From NCBI RefSeq assembly GCF_965638725.1, contig NC_134957.1:20174101-20238100 (forward strand): a DNA stretch of 64,000 nucleotides. Reading direction: 5' to 3'. This document shows positions 47,701 through 59,700 of the stretch, one piece after another; within the stretch, counting starts at the first letter, position 1, and each line of letters starts with the position of its first letter. Source of the stretch: Aptenodytes patagonicus. Taxonomy: Eukaryota > Chordata > Aves > Sphenisciformes > Spheniscidae. Position numbers and translations under genes: made by a program. The notes beneath the pieces are model-generated. The model worked only from the letters and a program-made list of their open reading frames with translations, did no database searches and was not told the DNA's origin.

Positions 47701-50700
47701 ATTTCACAAAGGAGTCAACTCCAGAAGGACGCAACTGCAGCAGGTCCTTGACGTCTTTGACCCAAATGTGAACTTCGCCAGAGGGAGGATTCTTGGGACC
47801 TGCCATTTCGGAGAAGAGAAAAACTGTCGTGCCAGTCCTTATAATAGCTAGCAAAATGACAGGCTTCCTCTCCAGGGACCTGAGGGAGCAGCAACGTGAC
47901 TTCTCTGCATACTCACTCCCTTGTGAGCTCTGCACCCCTCTGCCTGGGTGCCACAGCGCTGCTACCAGCCCCGTCACACTTGTAGCTGCAGAGGGCTCCT
48001 GACACAATGCGCTGGTGGTGCTTTCAAACAGGAAAGGAGAAGGAACTGCTGGGCAAACCCAACCTTCTGCCTGCCCCACTGTAAGAGGGGCTGTGTGTTG
48101 CTGCTACCACATCACAGCACCCTACAGTGCCCACAGCGCTTGTAACAGCTGATGAGTTTGAGGTTGTTGAGCCCTTCCTCTCCCCCCAACACTTTCCCAA
48201 TAAATCCAGATGTGAAAATCAGATGTAGGCTGCAGATAGTGCTATCAAGCACTGCTAGTTGTGCCTCTGTGCTGATCTTTAAGATCTTGCTCTAATGAGA
48301 TTACTCTTTAACCAGCCCTTAAACAGATTGCAAGTTGCATGTCTACATACGGGCAATACTTCTTAATGCATGAAACACATTTTACCTAGGCTTCCTGGAG
48401 GGACATACTTAATAGACAAATTCATCACTCCTCGATGATCTACACCGTTAACAGCAGAAAGGCTCTGAAACAGAAAGATTGACTAAATGAGGGATTGTGT
48501 AAACATAGCAAGGCAAACAGCTTTTGAGTTCAATGGAGGGGCACAAATGGACAAATTCTGATTTTGCACGGCTGGGGCAGCCCATTCTCAGGGCAGCTCC
48601 TTTCTTTGTGGCTTTGTTCTCAAACTCAGTCCCTCGGAACCAAAAGCCTGAGGATTCAGAGCAAGGCTGCCCTTCCAGACCTGTCCAGCTGGACATAATT
48701 AAGCGTCTTAGTTCTTAAAGACAAATGTCCTTTATTTTCTGAAAAGGGATCTCAAATCAGACCTCTGAACCCAGAAGCATGCAGGAAGCTGCACAGGCTT
48801 TACAAAAAGTGGCACCTGAATATTTACCTCTCAAGGCATGTTCAATCGCATCACCTAGTACTCTGCTGTCTATTTTTAAGGGATGATCTTTATGTGAGTA
48901 GAGAGAGAGGCAAAGTCACGTCAGAGTTTCTGTTGATTAGTGTCAGATCACATTTATCAAAGTGTCCCTACAGATCAGTCACCAAATAAGACCCGAGAAG
49001 GCCTGTGTTCAGAGCACTGAACACTGCACTAATGCATCCAGGGTTTGTGGGTGTTTTACTGCACTTCCCTAGGTACAAATTCAGGTTGTTCTGCTCCACC
49101 ACACCACCCAAAGACCTCAGAGGAGTCAGGAAGGACTTCTGCCATCCTAAAGGCTTCAGGGTTGAGCCAGGAAGCAGGACCGCAGCTGAGACACACTTAC
49201 TCTGGGCTTCAGCGGGTACCAGTTGAGTTTCCTGTTGCTCCAGTCCCAGCTGGCCAAGTCTACTTCGATCTCTCCCAAGAAACTGTTACGTCCCAGTGGA
49301 TCGTTGTGCCAAACAGAGAGATTTAATTTTTGGATCAGCAATACCATTTTCTCTATTTTATACTAGAGGAAGAAAGAGAAGTCAGGTTGTTCAAATTTTT
49401 CTTCTGGTTCTTTCACAACCGGAAAACTACTCAAAGCTTGAATAAGCTCTGAGACACTCAAACCCCCTCCACACATGCACTAATGGACTGGCCTCGCTCC
49501 GAACAGCTCTTTTTTTGTCGTGCAGCAATACTACTACCCTGACAAAGCTTTTCTGCTGAGCACAGGGAAACCTAGCGCTCCGTTCATCACAGGGCAAAAC
49601 CAATATTCTTTCAAGAATTATTAAGACAGGCCTGGGCATTGTTAAATAATCCTCTATGCTTTGATGAGTAAGATCACATCATGAAGACCTTCCTTAGTAG
49701 TCCCACGCCTCGTGACTATGCGCCAGAGAAGGAAGGAACACCCCTTGCTCTGGCTGGAGACAGCACAGGCTGCAGGTCCCTATCTCATCCAAAGATCACT
49801 GTGCGGTTTTGACAGACAAATCTTGGGTGCCACACAGATGGGTGCAGAGAAACCCAGGGGAAGAGCCATGCAGCGCTGGCGGGAGGCAGGCGAAGAAGCC
49901 TGGCCAAGAAGGCAGGATCTTTCCAGACCTGACGTGGTACGGGTGCCTGCTACAACACAGGTTTTCAGAGCATGTATTTGTTCTTACCCGTAACACCTCG
50001 TTGTAAATGGGATTCACTGTCCTCTTCTTCACTGAAGTTTTCCTCTTACCCATTCTAGCTTTGTCTGGGAGCAGGTAAGTTTTAACATACCTGGAAATGA
50101 AAACAAACTCTATCTGGATATTGTTCCTTATCACCAAGCTCTAATAAGCGGGCAACACTTGTGAACGGTGACATGCAAACAAAAGACCTGGAGTTGACTC
50201 TTTGAAGGCAGAACTAATTAAGAGACCTGCTAGGATATTAACTTGGCTTGCACGTGAAGTTATAAATCTCACTGGAGATGGGTGGATGCCACCAACATTC
50301 AGAACAGGCAGCTGTCTAGGTAATATGGGAAGCCAGCAAGGCCATATATCCATTTTCTGAAATGCCCATAACTATAGCATCTCTGTGCATTCAAAATCAG
50401 GGTGAAATTAGAGAGGAGGAAAGAGGTGGAAAGTCTTTAAGTCTCTCTCTCAAGGTTCAAATCCAAGCTCATTTTCATCATCTTTCAAACTAGAGATCAC
50501 TAACCTCTGTACAACTACCATTGTGCCCCTAACAGCACTTCTTTACGGACTTCCTTTTCATATAGATATGTGTCTACATCACCGGAGTTATTACCAAAGT
50601 GTATTCACCATGGGGAGATCAAGGTTCACATGGACGCAGAGAGAACACAGTCCAGTGATAACAGGAACTGTCTTTGTAGTGATCAAAGCTTCCTCAATCT

Positions 50701-53700
50701 GTTCAAATTTAAGTCTGTGGCAACATATTTACTGATGCCAATGGCTCCAGAACCATCAGCTAGGAAAGTCCCAGCAGTAAGCATGCACCAGAAGTCTGAA
50801 GGAAGGAAGAAACCACGATATTTAAAAAGAGAAAACGTAAGAAAAAGAAATCCTCCAGAACACAAAATTCAGCAATGTAGAAGTCACGAGGCACCAAAGC
50901 ATCACTCACGGGTCAGATCTGCCTTTCTTCTCATCCACGACAGCCAAGTCCTTGCACTGGGACACATGAACCTGGAACTCCCGGTTCTTCTCGTCATAGT
51001 CTAGAGCAAACTCCACAGTACCTTGGGCATCCACACTCCCAAAATCGCCGCTGTAGACACTGAGCACACTGCCACTCACCTGCCAGTTGGAAGAGCAAGG
51101 TCAGTGCCAATGCAACAGGCACCCTCCTGACCTGGTTTCTGGACAAAGATGATAGTCTGGAAAGTGCATTCCCAGAGAAATAACATGCAATTTCTGCCCT
51201 TGTGTAGTATTGTGTCCTTGACACAGCGATGGTACACATCTGCAGCTGTGCTCAAACAAGCACGGGTTGGGGAACCCGAATAAGGGTCTCACAAGGATGT
51301 GTTATCCTAGATCAGGACTTAGAAGCGCTATTCTCCTGAATGCTCAATAAATGCAGAAGATTTTTCACCCCTAAATCCCAAAACTTTGGGAAACGGAGTC
51401 AAATATTACTGAGGGGCCACACAAATCTCTTCCCTTTCCCTATGCCTATAGTACAAACAGCTGCTACCCTGACCCAGTCTCATCACTAAGAAAGAAATAC
51501 ATTGAGAGAACTTGAACTATCTGTATATAAACTTATCGTTTCTGGTAGATATAGTCACACAATTGTCAATCAATTTTTAAAATAGGCTAGTAAGAACCGT
51601 ATCAGAATATAAATATAGGAAAAACTATTACTATCTTGTTGCTTGCTCACAACGTGCATGGAGCTGTACAAAACAGAAATAGATATAACCCCTGTCCTGA
51701 AGAGCCACTGTCCCACCACAGACAGCCTGTGTGCATCTACTTGCCACAAAGGCACAGCAAAATGACGTTTCTGCAGGTATAATTCGGGAGCTAGGCACCC
51801 AGGAGTCACTTGCTTTCCCAGAACAAACTGCATTTGCCCATAGGCCTTGGGGTTCTTTTTTCAAGGCTTTGTCTTTCACTGGTAGAAAGTGATGAAGCAG
51901 AAACAAAACACAGCTCCAGAAAGATGAGAGAGTTTTCTATTGCACCAATCACTCATGATTCCTGACGGGATAACATAAAAGCTAATGTCATTTACAAAGC
52001 AAATAATTAACCCTCTTGGCACTTTTCTGTGGTACAGTCATGAACATTTATCAAAACACTTTCCTAGTAATTAACCCAATTCTTCTCTGTCTTCCCCTAC
52101 TTCCTTTGGTTCTGAATGTCATCCTATTATAACCTACAAGAGCCTGCTAAACATCTCCTCTCAGTCCTTGGGGCTGCATTTACCATCCATCAGGATACTC
52201 ACCCCAGCAGAGAATCCTGAGTGAGATTTTCAAGAATACCTGTGTGATGTGGACACAAAAGGCTCATTTATGGCTCCCAGACTCTCCAGACTAGAAGGAG
52301 GACTCACGTGCCCCAAAGTTCAAGGGTTTTTTTAACATATTTATCTACATTCATGACCTCTCCCTACCAGCTTTGCTTCACATATACTCTTTAAATCTCA
52401 CATATACACCTTGGAGATACCTATAGCAGTAATACAGCAAATTCAAGCACCTCTAAGCAGACCCCACAAAACAGTCTTGAAGGAATCTTTTAAAAATGCT
52501 CAACTAAACACACTCAGCTCTTTTCAGCTTTCCTTAGAAGTTGAAGCTCTACATCACGCTTTTGCTGTCCGAGTTCCCTCGAATTTGCTGATAAAGTGAA
52601 GGATGAGCTTGCAGAGGGCACCCGTCTGCAGTCCCAGCTCTCTCGGAGCTGGACCACAAAGATGTCACATAATAGCTGTGTGCCTCATTTCCCCACCCAG
52701 AAAAAGGCCACCCCTCTCTCCTGCACACTGCCAGGCTTCAGAGCACCCGCGCTTCAGAAGGGGGGCTATCGCTTACTGTGAATTTGTCTAATAATGATCC
52801 AGTGGGTCTCTCATTTGAGATGGTACCTGGAGACACTCCTTTAGCGCAAGTAAGTAATTAACCACCACCATTCTTTTAATAACGTACCATGCAGAAACCA
52901 ACAGGATACTCCGGAGGCCACATCATCAGTATCAGCCTAAATGCAGTGTCACCGCATCCGACTGAGAAACCCTATCTAGCAAGATGTACGTGTTAAATAC
53001 CTACCGAGGAGACAGATGCCATGTCGGACGAGTGGCTGCCAATGCTAGGCGTCTTTTTGTGCTTGTTAAACTGGAAGCTGATTTCCGAAGCCGTGTCTGA
53101 TTCAGTCTGCTCAGAAAATAACAAGCATCTTTAAGCTCTGCCGTATGAGCGCTTTGCAACACTACAGAGAAAAACCAATAGCTCAGCAGAGTCCCATTAA
53201 GCAGCGATCAGGTTAGGAGAGTGGAGGAGAGCGCAGGGAGTCTCCCCAGAGGCATTCCCTCTGACCGGCAGCGAACGTCATCATTAACTGCCTCCAAACA
53301 GAGCTGCATGCAACCGCCTGGGCTCTTGGGAAGGGCACAGAACAGTGTGGTTTGAGACAGAGGGAAACACTAGAACTCCTCCAGGATAGAAGGGCTGGTC
53401 TCGGTTTTGGTTTTTTTTTTCTTAAGGCTTTTCTCATTTATTTATGACATAATCAAGGTATGCTCTAACCCAAGTACTGTCGGTGTTCAGGAGAAACATT
53501 CTCATCTCATCAGGGGATGCTGTGAACATTATTCCAGCCATTTCTGGCATCTAGCCTACCTCAGACAACAGGAGAGGAGAGGATCTGCTCAGCTCTTTGA
53601 CTCTTTCAGGTTCAAGAAACTGATGGGGTATCAAATGAGGTTTATTGTATGCTGTAGGTGCAAACAAAAAAAGGCATCAAGATATCTTGTCACAGTCAGG

Positions 53701-56700
53701 AAAATATAAGAAAGTCACATTTTTGTTTAAGGGCACAAGGAAGGAGGAAAAGCTTGTGGGAGGCACTGGAGTACCACCCACTTGCCTCATCTGTGTTGTC
53801 TGCCATTGAAGCTGACCCTCCCCAAGACAAAAACTGCTAGCTAATATCTTAAAGCTATTTTCAATGTGTTTTCGTTCAATGTGTGGGAGTGTGCAAACTC
53901 CCTCTAGTGGCTAATTTAATTCACTTATTAACCTAAGGATGTGTATCATCTTGTTTGCACCACTTTCTCTGTGTAGATTTAATTTAGACTAAAACCATAC
54001 AGATCTGCCTCCTTGTCAAAGAAACCAAACATGCTCACATTTTCATCTTGTAGCATATTGCCCTGTACAAAAGAGCTGTAAAATATTTATACCTATAATT
54101 TCACCATTGCATACACCTCTCAAATACTCTGCTAGACAAAGAAGTGGACAATAGCCTGATATCTAAAAGAAAAAAGTCAGAAAGCTTCATCTCAACTTAG
54201 AAGGATGGTTACTGGACTGCTTAAATGTCTAAATAAAACCTATTTGTTCTATCTTTATCTTTTCTCAATAACTCCCTTGAAGATGACTATCTTCATCCCA
54301 GAAGAACTTGTTTTTTAGAAGATATATGTGCATAAACATGCATGCACATATACACACTTGTTTAGCATGTTAGCCATGATGATACATTCTTCAGTGCTCA
54401 AAATGCCCAAGAGCTTCTTTGGCATTTTCCTTTTATATGATTTACCTTTTATATGATTTACCATGCATTTGATATTTACTATTTTTATTTCCAAACATGA
54501 GCAAAGCATTAAATCTAGCCCTCTCCACAGACTACTTGTTATATGGCAAATAAGTAAGTGTAACTCTGTAGAGGAGGGTTTCTGAAGATGAAGTTTGTGG
54601 CTCTAAATAAACTTTAATAAGGGGAGGCTAAAATCTCGGCCATCTGTGTGAAGACCGCGACACTGAACGGCAATGCATGTGGGACCTGAAGCTTCGAGCC
54701 ACTGTGCTGTATGACATATGTTGCTGCACCATACGACGGGGCATGCACTTGGCATGAGGCTACCAGACGGGGTGGGCACAGTCACAGGGCCATGCGGCGC
54801 GTCCCACCCGCAGGCTGCCTTCGACAGAGCCCCAAAGGGGACTCTCCTCCCTCTCATAACCAGGGGCCGGGCTTACTTAAACAGGCTTGATCGTTTCCTC
54901 TAAGCGGCTTTACCCTTCCTCGGGCATTGCCTTCCCAGCCTTCTCACCTCAGTCCTGGCAGCCTTGGCCTTATCACTTTGGTTTTAGGCAAGCTCTTAGC
55001 TGTCCTCTTGGGCTTGCCAGTTTTCACCTTTTGGGGACTTTTATTTGCTTTCTCAGCCACAGAGGCTGCCACTGCCTTCCTTCAGGCCCCCTTCCTCCGC
55101 TGCTGCTTTCTTGGGCTTCTTGGTGGCAGAGACAGGTTTCTTGGCCATGGGCCTCTTCAGGCCTGCTGCTGCTTTCTTGGTTACCTTCTCCTTAGCTTGT
55201 CTTGGTTTCTCAGGGAGAAACTGCCACCATAAAGTATGTCCCAGCTGGTAGCTGAGGAGACCAGGCCAGCAAATGGGGTCTGCTCTGGGTGAGGTGAGAG
55301 GCCCAGGCTGAGCACTGCAAGCCCAGTAAGCGTATGACAGGAGTCTGCGGCGTGACTCGCATGCTGGATGCCAGCTCTGGCACCTCCGATTAATCCGCTG
55401 CGCAGGCTGCCATGCAGTTCCCACAGTACTCGGTGGGGGAAGAGGAGAGACGGGTACAAGCTTCTTGCCAACCCTTTGAATCCCTTGTGTTTTTTGCTGA
55501 AGACACTGAGTAACATGCCATCAATCTAGCTGCAATTTCCTGGCTCTGAATTAAATTTTAGGCACTGTAAGCTCTCTAATTTGATGATGAAACAATATGT
55601 CATTTTCCTTGCCTGGTACATGCACAGAAGCACCAGGGATGCAGAACTCGGGCATAATACATTTACCTTCAGGGAATGTAAACCAAAAAGGAGAAAGAAA
55701 GATGTTACTCACTCTCTGTGGTTGTGTAAATGTTCACCATGCTCTTTGCAAGATTAATGCTATTTGCTTGGGCCAATGCCCGAGCGGTAGGTGAATGATC
55801 CCCATCTTCCTCTGGAATACATGAAAAGCCAAATCAACATGGTAAATAAACACACACAAATGGGCAGTGTGTCAACAAGCACGCGTGTGTGTGTCTCTCC
55901 TGGCTTGTTCGCTCTGCTTAGAGCACATTGCAGTTACATTACACAGGGCTGCTTTCAAATCACCAGTGTGCTTTAATGTCTCTCCCTGAGAAAAACTCTT
56001 CACGCTATGATGGGAAATGTAAACACTAGATTAACCCAGTCCCTAAAACAGACCAGCACTTCCAAAGAGCTTCCAGTGAAACACAGCCATCTGCTAATAT
56101 GATCCTGAAATGAACGTAATAATAAGGCATAAAACCTGAGAAATGTAAGAATGATCTGGTATAGAAAGGAAGTATTTATGTTTACCTGAAGTGCAACTCA
56201 GGATTTTCATAGAAATGTTATAAGAGGTAGGAAATAAGCCAAGAAATGATACAGTTAAAAATCAAAATCAGATGAGTCTATGGAAAATCCTCTCAAATAG
56301 GTCTTACAGAGGTACACGAGGACAGGAAATTTGGAAAAAGAGGATAGCGAGCCTCTCTTCCTAGATCTTTGCTTGGTAGACAGCAGAGCTGTGGGCAATC
56401 AGAGCCCACATGTAAAAGGAATTGCAATTAACAATAACTTTTGCTCATATTAACAGTCACTACAAGAGCCCGTCAAACCCAGAGAGAGACCGATAAAGTG
56501 GTGATACTATTGACACCATCATGGCTGAGAAGATGGTATCAGAACCCAGAAAGACCAGACTCCTTGTTCAGTCCACTTTGGTTGCAGTTTAATATCCAAA
56601 TTCACTTGTGGATTCTCAAAAGACCCAAAATGTCATTTAAACGCTGACAGCCAGTGCCTATATCAAGGTAGCCTAACAGCCCATGTATTTATTAAACAAT

Positions 56701-59700
56701 TTGCTTCACACTTTATTTCTTCTATTTGTGTCAGACTTATCTCTACCACCACAAAGAATTCCTCCAGCCCCACATTTGAAGAAAGTACAGTCTTCCCAGT
56801 GAGTGAAATCAAGTGAGTTCCTGTGACCTGTTGTAGGTAGTGCTAAAGAAATGGAGGGCTGTCCCGAGCTGAGGTGCTTGCAGGTAAGGCATGAGGGCTG
56901 GTAGAGGGGAGGAAGGCAAGGGAACATGGCATTGCCCCCTTTTACACTTGCACCGTGCTACACAAGATTTGTTTCCACAGCTGTTTGCTAAACACATTCC
57001 GCACATGCTAATTCTGCACAAATTGCAATATAGGATAAATGGACAAATGAAGAAAATGTGCAAAATGCAGAAGGGCTAGGGAAGAAAACAGGCTTAGGGA
57101 TGACTCTCTATTGGGATTTCACAGGGTGCGGTTACAGCCCTCAGTACCTGAGTAAACAGCCGAGTCCGTTCCCTGAACGGCTTCTCTCTCTCTGGCTGGT
57201 TCACCGGGTGTTTGCTTGTCTGAAGCCTCACACGTTTTTTCCTCAGGTGGCTCTCCATTTATTTCCATGTTGTCATGAGTGCCCAAAGCAGATCTTTCCT
57301 CTTTCTCATCATCGTTTTCGCCATCTGAAAGCACAGGCTCGATCAGTATCTGCACCCTGCTCGCCAGGGAATTCGCTGCGTGCTTGCACTCTTCTGCCAC
57401 GACAAACTCGTCTGTAGGCGTCTCTGGCTCAAACATGCTGCCAGACACTTCTTTGGTAGGTGACTCGATTTTGATGGAAGGCGCTCGCACAGGCAATCTG
57501 GATTTCTTGGAGCAGCGCTGTGCCACCTTTTCTTCCTCTGGCACCAGCAGCTTTCCATTGCTTTCACTCAGTGAGTTATTTCTTGTAACCAGGCCGCCTT
57601 TGCTCTTGGCGTACGTGGATCTAGGAATGACGGAAACCGAGCCCTTCCTTGCAGGGGCTACATAGCTTGGTTCTTCCTCGCTAGAAGACAAGGTTATTGT
57701 CCTTTTGTAGGGTGTTCTTGTTTTGGTGAAGACGACAGGTTTTTCTTCGCTGTTCTGGCCTTGCCCAGACTGCACAGACAGTGAGCGGCACAGCTTGAAC
57801 TGCCTACCGTCTGCCTCCACCCAGCTCAGGTCCTCCGGCACATTTCCCGCTGTCACAGAGTCTGCTCCCTTCTCCCAGAAGTTCTTCAAGTTCTTGAAGT
57901 GTTCACGATCGAAGCCGATATCCTCCTCTTTGTTACTCATTGATGAGATTGTATAGTTCACGCTTTGCTTCACAGCCTGGCTGCTTTCCCCCTCTGCGGT
58001 CAGTGGTTTGGGGCTTGACAGCAGCTTTCTATTTGCGAGGCTGTTCTCTGCTGGCCCCACATGATTCACAAACTGCTCGGATCTGGGGAAAGTTCTGCTT
58101 GGTTTCCTCTTAACTGGTATCTTGCTGTGAGCATAAGCTTCCTCGGGTGGAGTTTTTGCCCCCACTGTGGTGCTAGTGGCCCCATCGACAGCATCTCCTC
58201 CAGCTGCACTGCTGGGCTGAGGCACAGCATCCTCTGAAAGCTTGGTGGGCAATGGAGGTAATCCATGACCTACAACGACAACAAATGCTCACAGCCTGTC
58301 CCACCACATCGCATCGTATTTCCCTGAAAGGTCTGGGCTGCAGCTTCTCAAAGGGAAGCCAGAGGGAGTTTCCAGAAACCACCAATATGTTCCTAATTCT
58401 TCCCCACTTTTGAGACTCTAGCAAGCCTCCTTCCATGTGAAGGAAGCCCTGAAAACCCCAGCCCTTCTCTCTGCAACAGGGCATAGAAAAAAATCCACTG
58501 AGCTCTAAATTGTTCCTGTGAGTTGGGGATTTGTTTGCAGCTTTGTTTTCAGTTTGACAGCTTTCCTACTGGCTATTTGCTATGTGCCAAAAATACACTA
58601 TACATTCAAGGCAGGAAAGAGAAGGTAACTTGGATCTGTGGGTTAAGGAGTTGTGAGCCACACTCTGTTTAAAATGTACTGAGAGCCAGGAGAAGTTTTA
58701 GTCATTGGATTTTTTTTTCTTGGTCTCTGCTGCCTTGGGCATAATTCATACAAATGTTGGCAGCCCACTCCTACATGCCAAGGTAAGAAATACTCTTTGT
58801 TATTCATTTGTACGCACACAAAAAAGCATCTTGTCTCTTGGTGTTTAATGTTGAATAGCAAAAACGCCAATGGCTCACTGAACAAAAACCTTACCTTTTC
58901 TAGACAAATGCAAGCTGTTTGTTGCAGCCACAAATGGACTTCTTCCAGTGTCACTCTCTGAGGAAGAGACATCGGGTATACTGGATCTCTGAATGGAAAA
59001 CAAACCCTATCAGTGTATATAAACTGGCAAGACTGGAAAAATGTATTTTATTTGAGCACAGACACCAGGGCAGGCAGTCTGTGGAGCCCCTGCCAGTAGG
59101 TACAGACTGTGCGAAGGTCCAAGGAATAACGAAACAAGTGCAGAGGCTGTGCCTATACTACCTTGTGTGATGCAGACAGTGGGACAGGAAGTCTTGGCTT
59201 CGGTTTTGGCAAGATTTTACACTCCTCTGTGGTATCAAGAGCAGGTGTGCTGGATCTGTGGGAGAGGAGAAACGTCTGAGCAAGGAGATCAGTGGTAGTG
59301 ATGTGCCTGGTAGGGTGATCAGGCAGTTTTCAACTTCAACTCAGTTCTGTTCAGCTCCTTTGCCACTTTTACCTACTGACCCAGCCCAATATGAGGCTGC
59401 CCAGAGCTGGTGCCTTCATTTATTTTCTCCATTACTGCTTGGAAGGACTGGGGAACATGTTAAATGGCCTGAACTGGGAGTAAAGACAAGTGTCGCGCTG
59501 CAGTCAGTACAGAACTTGCTCAATAAAAACAATGGTGTCAACCTCTAGGTTTATTCAGACTTTCCCCTTCTGGGAGAAAACCGTAGGGAAAAACACAGGA
59601 AGCAGCAGTGCCAGAAGAGCCCAGGAGCCATGCAGGAGGGAGATGCATTTCCATGCTATGGCCCAGGAAGGAACAGGCCACCCCTCCCAGTTCCAGGCCA

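Noticed and set aside
44609-51079. Assignment of the C2 gene to SYTL4 or SYTL5 (both X-linked in human)
   Set aside because: The pre-C2A block [10 protein letters not shown] and [13 protein letters not shown] match SYTL2 as I recall it, and SYTL4 has a different sequence there (STIGSMMSIYSEAGDFG).
54117-54162. 46-bp candidate exon of the SYTL2-like gene with an excellent pyrimidine tract (minus strand)
   Set aside because: It enters phase 1 correctly but leaves phase 2, so it does not fill the gap before 53,109 alone, and its peptide ([14 protein letters not shown]) is not family-like.
55181-55516. 111-codon minus-strand ORF as a SYTL2-like exon
   Set aside because: Its right half overlaps the histone H1 pseudogene region in another frame, and no suitable donor in phase was found.
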